Position numbers and translations under genes: made by a program. From assembly GCA_005408345.1 (NCBI GenBank), contig SEMN01000145.1, positions 496,001 through 560,000 of the forward strand: a stretch of DNA of 64,000 nucleotides. The letters run 5' to 3'. This document shows positions 45,751-58,202 of the stretch, one piece after another. Position 1 is the stretch's first letter. The number at the start of each line of letters is the position of its first letter. This DNA is from Macquaria australasica. Its lineage: Eukaryota > Chordata > Actinopteri > Centrarchiformes > Percichthyidae. Below the pieces are notes generated by a model. The model was not told where the DNA came from. It searched no databases and was given only the letters and a program-made list of their open reading frames with translations.

Positions 45751-48290
45751 ATGTAATTTTTATTTTGAATACTTTTCCTGTCATTAATTTGCTTTAGCAT
45801 TCTTCTATTAGTTCCTGTTTTAATTGTATTTATTTGTAGAGTACCAGTCAGCTTGAGACTCATGGAATGCTTTTCTTTTATTTAATACACTGGAGAATAT
45901 GAGCCTTAAAATAGTCCCCACACACTCTTGAAGTCCATAAATAGGCTTCAGGCTGTTGTACACTGATCCTGGATTACTTTCAAAGACTTGTCAAGAGTTT
46001 GGAGAAGAAAGTGAGTTCTTTTTTAGTTGCTCTTTCTACAGTACACTTTTTCAAACACTTGCAGGAGAAGTGAGAGCTTTGTGGTTGGCTGAGTTGCCTC
46101 TGATGTACCTTCATACTGTGACTGGGAACATTTTCTATCCAGTCCTCATTTTACAGCTGAGGGGGTGCTGAGCAGGAACACATAGTACTGGCAGAATTGT
46201 ACTGAGATGCTGATAATATGACCAGCATTGTTAGTCACATTTAATACAATATATAAGTCAAACAAGCATTGGGATTTTGCAGTTAACACCTACAGCTTGA
46301 ACATAAAGGACCAGAAGTTTGTAAACCCTCAGGAGGTCAAGGATCATGGGTTTCCCCTTAAATTTCCCCTGAAGTTGTTATAAATGAAAACAGTGTGTGC
46401 TGTGACAGTATTACATATCTACTGTGTATCCAACACATCACTGAAGCTGCAGTATTTGATGCAGTGACATTCAACAAAGCTTGCCTTTTATGCAGCTGAT
46501 TCATTTTTTAACGTAAACACTTAACATTAATAAACAGTTTGATAAGGTTCCCTTATATTGAACTTTTAAAGAATTGTGACAAAGATATGTACTGAGCATG
46601 ACATTTTACATTTTTAAAAACTTATACATTTAAAAAAAACCAAAAAACTTGTCTGTGCTCTCTGGTGGACATATTATGTGGACACGTAATGGCATAACCA
46701 TTTTCTTAACTATCTCAATTACATCTTCAGCATTTCTGTACAGCAAGTTCTTGTTACTTGTAAGCAGACATATATGCAAGTATCGATGTATCTGTGATAA
46801 GCTAATATCAGCTGATATGTCTGCCTGGCTGCGTTTTCAGTCCAGAAGTTTTCAAAGAGATGTGAGGCAAAGATACTGTGTGAGGTGAAGGGGTCAGATG
46901 CATGCTGGTGTTGTAGAAACAACAGGAGGTTAGTTATTGTAGTCTGGCTGCTGATTTGACGTCTCACCAACACAGTCAGCAGCAGCAGCTGTGACTCAGC
47001 TCATGGAGCTGATTAAGGTACTTAAAAACACAGATTGCTGCAATTTACATCACAGATCTGCTCTTCTTCTCTGAGTCATAACTCGGTTCAATCTGGACAC
47101 ACAGTCATGATACACATGATCCATGTAGTGTGACTTACACTTCCCAGGGATATCGCTATCTCTGATGTCCATTAATCAGAAATCAGAGAAAAAAGACGCT
47201 TCAGAACTTGCCTGAGAATTCTCCTGTTTTGAAGTTTTCTTCAGTATCACTGTAATCCAGTGATAGTTGTCTGTACATCCATGGGTACACTGCAAACAGG
47301 AGCTGCTAACAGCTCATTCAGCTCACTGTTAATGGAGACACTGTCTAAATGTAAAGGAAAAAAATGAGGCTCAAACTGTAGCCCAGAGCTAAGGAACTGA
47401 CTCCATGGCAACATTACACTTCCTGTTTACACCCCCTTCCAAATCTTAGTACTTAAAAGGACTCCATGAATATGCAGATAGGGTGCTAGGGGGTACAGTT
47501 TTGTCTGAGAGGAGGCCCACAGTGTCAGACTTTAAAAGCCCCGGTCTAGTCTAAATGCTGCTTCGAATAAAATTCAAATATATAGCCTAATTAAAAAATA
47601 TTGAGTCTAAAAATAGTGGAAGCAGCCTATAACACACCACAGCGTGTATGTTTTTAGTTCAGTAGTAACTACCCCAGGTTGCTGTCATGGCTGCACTGTT
47701 GGACACACCAAATGGAACTACTGTAGATGTCTTGTGCATCATTTATACACTCTTTTATAAAAACTCAGCCTGACACAGCACACTGCTCACAGTATGATGA
47801 AACAGCTGGAGGAAAACTGGTTTTGCACTAAAAACGTTTGGAGCTTTGTCATTAAACTTCTCCGACCACCTGCATAATAAAAAGAGAAAGTAATCCAACC
47901 ATATGGGGGGAGGATGAACTCTGGCAGGCTCCCACAGTGAAAGGAGAGATGGATTCCTGACACCTTCGCCGTCATTAGCTCTATGAGAAGTGACGGACTC
48001 TGTTTAGGACTCTCTGTGGTTCATGTTTCACCAGCCGTTTGTTTGAGGCTCAGGATGTCACAGTAAAAAGAGAAAAGCCGGTGTGGGGGAGGAGTGGAGT
48101 TTGACATAAAAAGCCAGCTGCACGTGTTGCCCACATGCCTGACCCTGCCAAGGTCCAGCACACCTACAGCATGCGCACATACTCACACAGAAATACTGAC
48201 GCTCTGAAGGCTGAGGGAGTGCTGGAGCTGCAAATCAGCACATGGACAGAGCTCATTTGAAAACATTTGCATTATTCAAACCTTTAAAAA
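45751..48290. other. Spacer downstream of aco1, no gene recognised
   Basis: AT-rich with short frames only. Confidence 0.45.
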
Positions 48291-48294
48291 CCAT

Positions 48295-48740
48295 AGAGGT
48301 CCAAGTCCAACTCTAAAAGTGTATTGCCATGCTAGCAGCTCTGAATCTGCTGCCCACTACACACTAGATCAGTATCAGCCTCATGTTTGTGCATTAAGTA
48401 GAGTTAAGAGCTGGGACTATTTCTTGACAAACAGCAGATCTCCAGCTATGGTGCAGGTTGCCAGATACGGTCTGTGAGCACAGGTTTTGGTTTTGGTCTC
48501 TGTACATGCACCACACCTCACTGTGATGACAACATTTCAGGAAGCTGCGCGTTATCACTGCACCTGACTGCTGTTCACCAAGAAAAAGTCCCAGCACATG
48601 CCGTTCTCTACGAGCGATTTCATTTTTAAATGTCTTTGTGTACGTATTAAGATTCATCCTCTGGGGATCATGAATGTCTGTACCGAGCATCGTGGCAATC
48701 CAGTTGCCGAGATACTCACTCTGGAACAAACTGTTGGACA
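48295..48740. repeat. Dispersed repeat E fragments
   Basis: GTATTGCCATGCTAGCAGCT at 48320 and ATTCATCCTCTGGGGATCAT at 48652 echo 6640-7230 and 5570-5760. Degraded and non-coding. Confidence 0.5.
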
Positions 48741-51700
48741 GCGATGCTGCTAGTATAACAAAAAATATCAGTAATAGATCAAACTGCCATACCCAACTGA
48801 CACCCATGATAAACTTCTACACAGTAAAATAAAGAAACTGCCGCAATGTTAACAGTTCTCTGCATAATTTATTCAATAAAACTCAAATCATCCATATTAG
48901 TGCCATCTGATACATCAGTTAACATAATGGATTCTATAATTATCCTCCACCTCTAGTAATTAATAATTTAAATGAATGTGTAAATAATGTATTAGTGTTG
49001 TTTTCCAGTCACCCCTGAGTACGACACAGTACAGTCTGTAAGTCTAACATTCACATACTGAACACTGCTTTAACATTGACAGACTCAAGTCTGGCATCCA
49101 GTCTAGCAGTGTGGGGGGACAAGATTTGTTTCAACATGGTTCTTCTCTGTGACACAAATGCTCTACTGAGGTAGAAACATCCCTTTGGATGCATCGTTAT
49201 CTGATGAATATGACTATTCATTAGAGAGCACTACCTAAACCTGAAATGTGCTGAAAGGATACAGTACTGCAGGGCTGACCCTTAAAGGAACATTTTGAGG
49301 AGCTTTAAAGTGCCCAGTAACAGCATGATTATCACAATCTCTCAATATGGTCCATATATACTTATAATCATTTCTTTTGTGCAAGTGAACGCATCGAAAC
49401 ACAAGTTAATGTGCAGATATGAGTAGAACGTATACAGTGGTAATCATACAATTTCTGAAATAAGACAGCGACATACCAGTTATCAACATGTAAATGTGAC
49501 GTACGAGTAAGAGCTTACAGTTTAAGATGTAACTCCCTCTGAGACTGCTTGACAGGACAAAATCACCAAAGACGTGACAGAATAACATGACAACACAGAG
49601 AAATTCATTCATCTTCATCTAAGCTCTGACAATCTTGGTCCATTTTCAGTGTGCAAATTAAATCAGAACAAAGGAATTCCTTTTTATAATTCTCTCTTGA
49701 AATCCTATTTCCTCAGTGCAGCAGCACTTCGTGTCTTGTTCATGGACATTTCAGCAGGTGGCTTCTTGAACACAGCCCTTCTGAATCAAGGTTGGACCCA
49801 CCACACTGAGTGCTGAACAGAATGAACGTGCAACTAAATGGGACCCAGCAGAAATGAAAATGCCAAAAACTGGCAGCCAGCAGAACAACTGTTTTGCCAA
49901 ACTAAATGCATCTATAAATGCTGTGAACCACATCATGCTAATCATTCACATGAGTATGTGTCAGACAATACACCTATTCTCTTTTCGGTTGGGATGTTAG
50001 AAGAAACTAGAGTTTTGCACAGGCCTAAAAGGCTATATATTTGCTCTATTTTATCTGTTACTGACCGTTAGCTTACAAGGCTAATGCGACACATTGGCCA
50101 GTCTCTGTCTCTTGTTCCTCCTTCTCTCTGGACATTGCAAATCTACTTGAAACACATGACAAACATGGATGCAGACAATTGGCACAGTCATAGAGAAAAA
50201 CAGAGAATTTCTTATTAAATTGGATCTAAAACAACCAAACTCGAACCTGGCCTGAGTCCAAACCTTTACACAACAAAACGGGGCCTGTCAGGTTTGGGTC
50301 GGGTAGCAGAATTCTAGAAAAAGCAGACGTCTACATAGGTATTTCGACAAAGAGTGATAGCTAACATTTGTGCAGGCTGGAAATTCTACAGCACAGAAAT
50401 AATTGCTAGCAAAAAGGTTAAACCTTGCTGCATGCAGTTAATAGTTAAATAAAGAGATTTCTCCGGTAATGTTAGCATTTGATCTACATGGTAAATTCTA
50501 ACCCCAGTTTGTGCCTCTTATGCATTACTATTATATTCAAGTCACAGACAGTTTGGATTAGAGATAATGGTGCAACTTGGGAAAGTGGGTTGAACATTTT
50601 TTTTTATGGCGCTGTGGACAAAATAGTTAATAGTTTTTAAAAGAAGTCTTTTTTGGGGGGACTTCAGGGGCTCCATACAAGAGTCATTGAGGAAATACCT
50701 TCAGAACAGCAGTAAGGGCTGATAAATCACCCTCTGGGTCTGGTAATGTCCGACTACAATATTGCCATTATTTCACTTTTCCAAACTATGGCTTTTGCTC
50801 TGAGAGGTTGCTGTACATTACATGACGTAAAAAGCAGCCTCTGGTTTCATCGTCCTCATTTAATCTATGTTCACAATGCAGGCCTTTAAACTGGAATCTT
50901 TTCTGAATGAGAGATTTTACTAACATGAGCTGTCAGCAAATGCATGTACAGAGTGTGTACCGCTTCCATGTGCTCCAGAAAAAGCCAGTAAGCTTTTCAT
51001 ACTGATTAGAAAACATCACATTTAATCTGAACTAGAGCACTGTAAGCAGTGTGAACATAATCTATGGGGAACTAGTCATCAGTGTAATAAAATAACATAC
51101 ATACAGCAGATGCATTCACTGCCCTATGAATACATTTCACATTTAAATAACCCAACAGAACATGTCAGCAGGACGTCATTATATGCTTCAGAAATGTTAC
51201 GCGTCCTGTGAGGTTAAAAAGTGAGCATGGCTTCTTAATGACGGGGCCGGTTCGTCCGACCCCCTGAAAGTGCTTTACTGACTGATATGAGCTCTCAGCT
51301 ATTTCTGTTGCATTGTCAAGGCCACCACACTTCCTGCTGCAAGGGCCACTTGGAAAGAGGGAGGAAATGAGACTGCGTGTGAGCATTTACGCAAGTCAGA
51401 GGAAGAGATAACGGTACGGTTAACAAAGGTCAGAAAAAAGGATTCATTCTATGTGAAACAATGGGTTCAACTGCAACCATAGCAGAGAAAGATACAGTTT
51501 AAGGTCAGAGGAAGAGGAAGTGCAACAGAAGGAATTACTTGACAAAAGACAACACTTCAGCAACTTCTGTAAAGGGTCACGCTGACATTTAAGTCACATT
51601 ACCCAAATGTTATATGGAACATGTGTTCTCCGGGGTACCAACACCTTTCCTCTGTCCTCAAGTGCACAGTCCCTAGAGGTAGTTATTATCACCACTGCTC

Positions 51701-52003
51701 AGACATCTTGTTGGAACATGCAGGAGCAGCTCAAGGGAAAGAACTGGCAAGGTCTTTCAATATCCACTCAACCAGACAGCCACCCCATGGTGAGCTCAGA
51801 GTGTAATCCTTTCATCTCCCGTTGTCCCCAATTTTCCCTCATGCATGCTTGAAAAACACTCTCAAAGGGTGCAAACATATGAGGGACTTGAAATCGGCAG
51901 GGAAATATTGTTTTACTTGTGCGCTTCTCTTTGTTGCATGGCTCTGTATGCATGTGCAAATCTTCCTTCACAGTTGGGATGATAAAAAAAGATGTCTTTG
52001 TGA
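48741..52003. other. Spacer and probable 3' UTR of the PAQR gene (minus strand)
   Basis: The right part should hold the PAQR 3' UTR. A minus-strand ATTAAA near 51015 is a possible poly(A) signal, but I could not fix the end. No other gene is recognised. Confidence 0.35.
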
Positions 52004-53170
52004 TCAGTGACATTTTAGGTGTTTCCTGGGGTGTTCCTTTGCTAGCTGGTCTCTCTGGGGTCCGTAGATGCAGTTGGCATGCCAGGAAAACCACATGATG
52101 ATGGAGACGATGGTGGTCTGGAGGAGGAGCATCACCCCGTAGGTGGAAGCTATGGTAGGTCCAGGTAGGTGGGAGAGGGTGGCAGGGGGCAGTAGGAGAG
52201 TCGGGCTGAGCAGGATTGCCCTCAACTCAGCCTTGATCATGTGGAGTTCATCGAGGATGGACAAAAACGTGCAACAGTGGAACCACTGGTGGCTGTGCCC
52301 CCAGATGTCGAAGCGACCCGGTGCTAGCCGCTCGGGGAACTTGCTGATGTTGAAGACGGCTGACACCAGCAGCCAGAGGCAGTGGCGATAGAAGAAGCTG
52401 GAGGTGGAGGTGGAAGCAACAAAGGAGGAGGAGGTGGTGGAATAAGGCGATCTGGTGAGGAGGCGGTAGAAGACTGGCGTGGAAGAGATGAGGAACGGAA
52501 GGAGGAAAACAAAGGTTCGGATGACATATCGATGCTGCCTCCACCTATGGCGAGTATTGCAGCAAGATAAGACGCAAATGATTGCTACTACACATGCACA
52601 CGGAATATAGAAGGTCTCAAAGAACACACTGAACTCTGGGATTGGGATTGCATAGGATGATGTACGAGCCCCTGCAGGTTCATGTTTCAAGTCCATATGG
52701 GAACCATTGTGGCCTCCTGTCTCCACTATCCCCGCCCGAGGGTGGATGTAGTAGTAGTACGCCAACGATGACCCAACCGTGTAGGAGCTGATAGTCCCGT
52801 AGTCCACAAAGAAGCAGACTTCTCTTACCACCAGAGACATTGAGTTGAGCAGGTGAGCCATGCTGCTAGCCATTAGGAGACAGAACACTCCGATAAAGTA
52901 GGTCCAAAATGGATAAAAGAAGGGGGAGTCACCATGTGGCGCACTTTCCCAACCAAAGACCTCCACAAAATAGTATGAAAAAATGAAAACTGGGAGGAAG
53001 TGTGTCCAGAAGTTGCCTGTTTCATTGGTGGGCCTGAATGCTGATAGTAAGCAGTCCCTCAGGCTGTAGTTTGGGAAGCGGTAACCAGTCAGGATGAAGT
53101 TTTCTATGACCCGAGGTGGCACATCCGTATGCCTCAGAAGAGGTAGCTGCTGGCCGCAGTTCAGAAGCAT
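52004..53170 (-). CDS. paqr9: PAQR-family seven-helix membrane receptor, most like PAQR9 (mPR epsilon)
   Basis: PAQR proteins are seven-helix plasma-membrane proteins. Several answer to progestins or adiponectin, and the family shares a zinc-binding histidine core. The frame is 388 residues from one ATG, and the coding region has no intron, as in mammalian PAQR9, PAQR7 and PAQR8. Family motifs are present: PTNETGNFWTHFLP (48-60, with Glu50, Asn53, His57), SSMAHLLNSMS (102-112, His106), FFVDYGTISSY (120-130, Asp123) and PERLAPGRFDIWGHSHQWFH (279-298, His294 and His298). NISKFPER and AYYYYIHP point to PAQR9 rather than PAQR5/6. The loop at about 240-260 is Ser/Thr-rich and was probably built by a simple repeat. 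The N-terminus (VIENFILTGYR at 21-31) also matches. A splice acceptor may lie just 5' of the ATG (TTTGGCTCAG), so a 5' UTR exon is likely. Assignment among fish paralogues is uncertain. Confidence 0.88.
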   Translation of the reverse strand: MLLNCGQQLPLLRHTDVPPRVIENFILTGYRFPNYSLRDCLLSAFRPTNETGNFWTHFLPVFIFSYYFVEVFGWESAPHGDSPFFYPFWTYFIGVFCLLMASSMAHLLNSMSLVVREVCFFVDYGTISSYTVGSSLAYYYYIHPRAGIVETGGHNGSHMDLKHEPAGARTSSYAIPIPEFSVFFETFYIPCACVVAIICVLSCCNTRHRWRQHRYVIRTFVFLLPFLISSTPVFYRLLTRSPYSTTSSSFVASTSTSSFFYRHCLWLLVSAVFNISKFPERLAPGRFDIWGHSHQWFHCCTFLSILDELHMIKAELRAILLSPTLLLPPATLSHLPGPTIASTYGVMLLLQTTIVSIIMWFSWHANCIYGPQRDQLAKEHPRKHLKCH

Positions 53171-53859
53171 AGTGGCGACAGTTTATGTTGCTGAGCCAAA
53201 AAAGTCTATTTGGATCTGACTTTTCTTGCAAAGAACTTCAGTTTTTATTGCTTGACTGTTGCTTGACTTTATTTCTGACCACAGCTTAATTAGTGATCAC
53301 CACCATACAATCTCTTGCTTTTGAGTAGATAAGGCATCTGCAGGCTGCTCCGGCTTGAAAAGACCTTTCAGCCCTGCTCTTCTTTGGACCTTTGACCCCC
53401 GGCTCCACTGCGGGCCTTGTGAGCTGTCCGCTAATCCAAAGAGCAGAGCTGGTGAATAGTCCGGCAGTATACTGAGAGAAAATGGCAGGGAGAGTGTAGT
53501 ACTCAGAAGCCTCAGGCTACCTGCTTGGTTAATTTTTCCTTTTGATTTCCCCTCGACCCCAGAACGTTACAAAAGGTCAGCAAAACATCCAGCACAATGC
53601 TTTTCATGCTGTTTATCTTCCTCTTTTTTGCATAGGACATAGTCTGCATTGATGATTCTTTTTGTTCAGTCATATGCACAATCAGGTGTCTTGCTATGCA
53701 TAGTTCTGCAGCAGCAAATAAAAATGAAGGTCACTTATTACTGTGTAACAAGGTTGACCAGGACGTTAGTTACTGTCTAATGTGTCCATACAGCAGAGAT
53801 GTCCTGAAGACCGTCCGTTAAGCTCTGTGGTATGTAGGTCATGCTGGCGTTGAGCACTA

Positions 53860-54240
53860 TATCAGGCTACTGCAGGCTTCTATTCCGCCTGTTGTTTCTG
53901 GTCCATCAGCCTGTATCTACGTCCGGCTTTCAATTCATCCAGCTCCCATTCCGTTGCAACGCAGTGCGCTGCAGAAAAGAACGAATCCCCCGGGACTGGA
54001 GAGAAAAACGTTGTGTGCCGGTGTTCAGTCCTTTAACGCAAGGTCACGTATAAAAACTCCATTTCATAACCGGGAACTACAGCATACATTTCGCCGGTGA
54101 AAGCTACTACACTGCCGCGACTCTTTCGCCCTGTGAGGCTGGAGCCGGCAGATCGGCAACACACAGAGGAGGCTGTTTGACAGGTACCTGCGTCAAGTTG
54201 CACACGCGATTACACCGGGGTTCCGGTTGTGAGTTTCAAA
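53860..54240 (-). promoter_or_regulatory. CpG-rich zone, probable promoter/5' UTR exon of the PAQR gene
   Basis: Unlike its AT-rich surroundings, this zone is rich in CpG (for example GCGACTCTTTCGCCC, GGAGCCGGCAG, CACGCGATTACACCGG). On the minus strand a plausible donor, GCAG|GTACCT, falls at about 54188/54187. It could join the acceptor about 23 bases upstream of the PAQR start codon. No TATA box was recognised. Confidence 0.4.
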
Positions 54241-54371
54241 ATAAAACCCAGAGGTTGTGACGTAACACTTTGTAGAGGTCATATTGCTAGTTTCCAGTAT
54301 TAGCTAAATGGACGTGGTTGATATCTCAGTCATTTTTACTAGACTCTTACATCATATAATTCTCTACAGTA

Positions 54372-55736
54372 TTGCCGAAGCAGATCGTATGTTTAGGCTA
54401 TAATGTATGTATGTATGCTATAATGTATGGCCGCCAGCTGTGTGGGATTGTTGAGCACCTGTTCAACCTGAGTCTGAAGCTGGGGAGGGTGCCAAAACTG
54501 TGGAAAACATCGTGTCTGGTTCCTGTGCCAGTGACCCCTCACCCCAAGGACCTCAATGGCTACAGGCCAGTGGCATTGACCTCTCACCCGATGAAGACCC
54601 TGGAGAGACTGGTCCTTGTCCACCTGCGTCCGCTGGTGAGCCCATGTATGGACCCTCTGCAGTTTGCCTACCAACCCCGCATTGGGGTGGATGACGCTGT
54701 CATTTACCTACTTCACACATCCCTCTCTCACCTAGAAAAGGCTGGAAACACTGTGAGGATCATGTTTTTTGATTTCTCCAGTGCTTTTAACACCATCCAG
54801 CCCAGGATTCTGGGGGACAAGTTGGAGCACGCTGGGGTGGACCATCACCTGGCAGCATGGATCCTGGACTACCTCACAAACCGACCACAGTATGTGAGGT
54901 TACAGGACTGTGTGTCTGACACACTTCTCTGCAGCACAGGGGCTCCACAGGGAACCGTTCTGGTGCCTTTCCTGTTCACCTTCTACACAGCGGACTTCAT
55001 CCATAACACTTCGAACTGTCACCTGCAGAAGTTCTCTGACGACTCTGCCATCGTCGGCCTCATCACCATCTTTCCATGTGATGATGGGGAGTGCAGAGAA
55101 CTGACCCAGGGCTTTGTGGGTTGGTGTCAGCAGAACCGCCTCCAGATCAACGCGGGTAAAACCAAAGAGCTGGTGGTGGACTTCGGCAGGCGCAAACTCC
55201 CTCCACCTGCACCAGTGAACATCCAGGGAACGGACATTGAGATTGTCAGATCGTACAAGTATCTGGGTGTTCACTTGAACAACAAACTGGACTGGTCAGA
55301 CAATACGGACGCTCTGTTTAAGAAGGGCCAGAGCCGTCTCTTTCTGCTCAGGAGACTAAGGTCTTTTGGAGTGCAGGGTGCGCTCCTGAGGACTTTCTAT
55401 GACTCTGTGGTGGCATCAGCCGTCTTGTATGGGGTGACCTGTTGGGCCAGTGGCATCTCTTCCAGGGATAGGAAGAGACTGGACAGACTGATTAAGAAGG
55501 CCAGCTCTGTCCTTGGATGCCCTCTGGACCCAGTGGAGGTGGTGGGAGGCAGGAGAATGGTGGCCAAGCTATCATCACTACTGGAGAACACTTCCCACCC
55601 CCTACATGTCACTCTATCAGCACTGGGCAGCTCCTTCAGCGACCGGCTGCTCCACCCGCGGTGTCTGAAGGAGAGGTACCGTAGGTCCTTTCTGCCTGCT
55701 GCTGTCAGACTCTATAATCAGTACAACTCCCGGTAA
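54372..55736 (+). CDS. LINE reverse transcriptase ORF (partial, endonuclease lost)
   Basis: This is the coding part of the LINE insertion above. The frame opens with a TTG, and the first 20 or so residues read through host sequence at the insertion junction, so the real protein had an earlier start now deleted. The palm aspartates (Asp134 and the FSDD pair) are intact. The C-terminal part, about residues 250-450, has the usual thumb and KxxDRLxKKASxVLG-like region of this clade. No host function is implied. Confidence 0.85.
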   Translation: MPKQIVCLGYNVCMYAIMYGRQLCGIVEHLFNLSLKLGRVPKLWKTSCLVPVPVTPHPKDLNGYRPVALTSHPMKTLERLVLVHLRPLVSPCMDPLQFAYQPRIGVDDAVIYLLHTSLSHLEKAGNTVRIMFFDFSSAFNTIQPRILGDKLEHAGVDHHLAAWILDYLTNRPQYVRLQDCVSDTLLCSTGAPQGTVLVPFLFTFYTADFIHNTSNCHLQKFSDDSAIVGLITIFPCDDGECRELTQGFVGWCQQNRLQINAGKTKELVVDFGRRKLPPPAPVNIQGTDIEIVRSYKYLGVHLNNKLDWSDNTDALFKKGQSRLFLLRRLRSFGVQGALLRTFYDSVVASAVLYGVTCWASGISSRDRKRLDRLIKKASSVLGCPLDPVEVVGGRRMVAKLSSLLENTSHPLHVTLSALGSSFSDRLLHPRCLKERYRRSFLPAAVRLYNQYNSR

Positions 55737-56085
55737 TCTACACTTGACTGTCAGTGTGCAGACTATTCGCTACTATACTTCATCTGCTGCTGTGCATTAT
55801 CTTCATACATATATTTTATTCATGATGTTATCTACTTCATATGTTGCTGTGAAATATTTTCATATACATGTATATTATATATGTGCAATATTTTTATCTT
55901 ATCTATTTGTTCTGCACTCAGTCACTCTATTATTTATTTCTGTCTATACTGTGTACAGGACTATTTTTCTATTTTTTTATTTATTTTTATTTTATTTCTA
56001 TATATTTTGCTGGCTGCTGTAACGCTGAAAATTTCCCCGCTGTGGGACAATAAAGGCTTATCTTATCTTATCTTATCTTATCTTA
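54410..56085 (+). mobile_element. 5'-truncated L2/Rex-type LINE with an intact reverse transcriptase frame
   Basis: A 454-codon frame (54372-55736; LINE-like from about residue 20) carries reverse transcriptase palm motifs: DFSSAFNT (134-141), STGAPQGTV (188-196) and FSDDSAI (221-227) in the YADD position. It continues through the KTKELVVDF and YKYLGVHLNNKLDW segments to a C-terminus ending RSFLPAAVRLYNQYNSR. The upstream endonuclease is absent, so the copy is truncated and could not move on its own. After the stop come an AT-rich 3' UTR, ATTTCCCCGCTGTGGGACAA, TAAAGG, and a (TTATC)n tail at 56058-56085. The uninterrupted frame suggests a fairly recent insertion. I could not identify a target-site duplication. 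Confidence 0.88.
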
Positions 56086-56782
56086 TATATAATAATAACT
56101 CAGAATGCAAGAAAAAATACACTGTAATTACTACATATACTACAATGAGCAACAGTTAAAAAAGGAAAACCAAATGTTGGAAACAAATGAGTAAAAAATA
56201 AAGAATAAAAATGTACAGATGAGATATAATACCAAAAAATGAGTTTAACAGTTGAATGTAATGGTGATGGTGAGAACCCATCTGGTAAACATATGATTTA
56301 ATTCAGTTTTTCAGTACTGTATTTGGGACCCCATATGAAGTCACTTATGCAGACATTTTTGAGGCAATTTCTACAGTAATATACTGTACATTTGTTTAGA
56401 TATATTTTTAATATAAGACAAATCATCTTGGTTTAATCCTTTCTGTGTAATTACATTCATGTATGGTAATAAAATCAAATTCATGTAGTAATTTGACATA
56501 GGTCATTTTGGGACCTAAAAATGAGATAATGAGCCAGGACAGGTTTAGAAACCCCATATGCTCGTGAAATAGTAGGCTTGAGTAATGTGAAGTTAGCAGC
56601 CAGTGGCTGTTAGGAGAACAGAAATATTTAAAGCTGTGCTCTCCTGAATGACATCTCCTCAGAAAGAAGACAATTTGAACTGAATTTGCATTCTGAATAT
56701 TAAGCCCAAACATTTTTTTAAAACTTCGTTGTTGTTTTTTTTCTTTTTTATGAGTGATGGAAATAACAGAATACAAAGAATA

Positions 56783-56900
56783 CAATTTTCAATTCAATTC
56801 AATTCAGTTTTATTTATATAGCGCCATATCATAACAAAGTTATCTCAGGGCACTTTTTCGAATAGAGCAGGTCTAGACCGACTCTTTATATTTACAGAGA
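56783..56900 (-). repeat. Retroelement tail, minus copy (arm 1 of an inverted pair)
   Basis: Begins with (TTCAA)n, then TTTTATTTATATAGCGCCAT and a match to ATAACAAAGTTATCTC, ending near AGAGACCC. It is the reverse complement of 58395-58512. The tail repeat marks the 3' end of a minus-strand element. Confidence 0.75.
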
Positions 56901-58202
56901 CCCAACAGTTTGACATACTCCCAAACCAATACAAAATTCATTATTTACATGGGTAACAACTGACATAGAAGGGAAATCCAGCAGAACAGCAAACTGTACT
57001 GAGCTCCTTCAAATCTACTAATTTTCGATCTCTTTTCGTATATGAGTTTCATCATTACCATTACATCTCATTTCATGATATTATGACATAATGGTTTATT
57101 AACTTTTTATTTTCCTGTCATTATAGTGTGCTAGTATGTTGTTGTATTGTAATTCTATAATGTAACAGAATACGTTGTACAGCGTACAGTCTGAATTACT
57201 ACACTTACATTGTAAACATGCTTTGGAAATACTGTGCTTAATTACGGTCAGACCACTAAAGCGAATTTGAATTTGGAAAAAGAAAAAAAGAAAACCTGAC
57301 CCTTTTATTTTGAAGGCAACTTCACCTGGTTTCCAGTCTTGCCTTGAAGCAGTTAAACGGGGTGCTGAACTACTTCAAAGCTGTGATTATTCTGCGTTTT
57401 TCTTTCCTTGTATTTTTGCGGTTTTGACACGCATATTGAAGAAAACAAAGATGAACGTTGAAGAACGACAGTCAGGAGTAAAACCGTGCCGAGATGTTCC
57501 CGTTAGCTGCTTAAAATGCACACTCCGTCTGTCCCTGTTGAGTTGAGCAGCACTGTGCACCGATTATATCGGTGTTATATCCCTGTATTATTATGTTTTA
57601 CGAGACACTATCATTGTACAGTTTGTTTTCAATACATATTAAAGAGTATCTACTATTTAGTTTAGTCTCTAGTTTATTGCAGTTTACTGTATATGATTTA
57701 TGGCTTTCCAATTTGTTTCTTACCTCCCACATTTGTTGTTGATCTGACGATAGTTTGCAGTGCAGTTTCCAGTCTATCTTTTAAGCCAGCCAGCTAACCA
57801 GTGGTCAGCCCTCTATCCGCCACCTATCTACACAGGGCTGGATTAACTAGCAGAAGACCACAGACATCTACAGTATGTTGGCTGCTTTATGAATATCAGC
57901 ATAACAGTAAAACCAAGAGATGTAGACTCAATGGAAACAACATGATATATAGAATGATCACTTTAAGCATTAATTTAAAGCTTCCTTAATCCCCTTGCTC
58001 ATTCCCCATGGAGAAGTTTAATTAGGCTAGTATGTCTAGGTTTTTAAAATTATATTTCATTTTAAGCCAATTCTAGTCAAATGTTTTTATGTAGCCCATT
58101 GCAAGCATGGGTTTTCCATACCATATCACTTTATATGGCTGTTGGTGTTAACATCAATGCCATTACCATATCTATTGCCTTACATCCCCATGTGGAACTG
58201 TA
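56901..58202. other. Segment between inverted retroelement tails
   Basis: AT-rich, with no recognised domain on either strand. The frame at 57310-57546 is not protein-like. Confidence 0.4.

Noticed and set aside
52143..52570. Plus-strand and other-frame ORFs inside the PAQR gene
   Set aside because: Shadows of the 388-residue minus-strand frame, inflated by the GGA-rich stretch.
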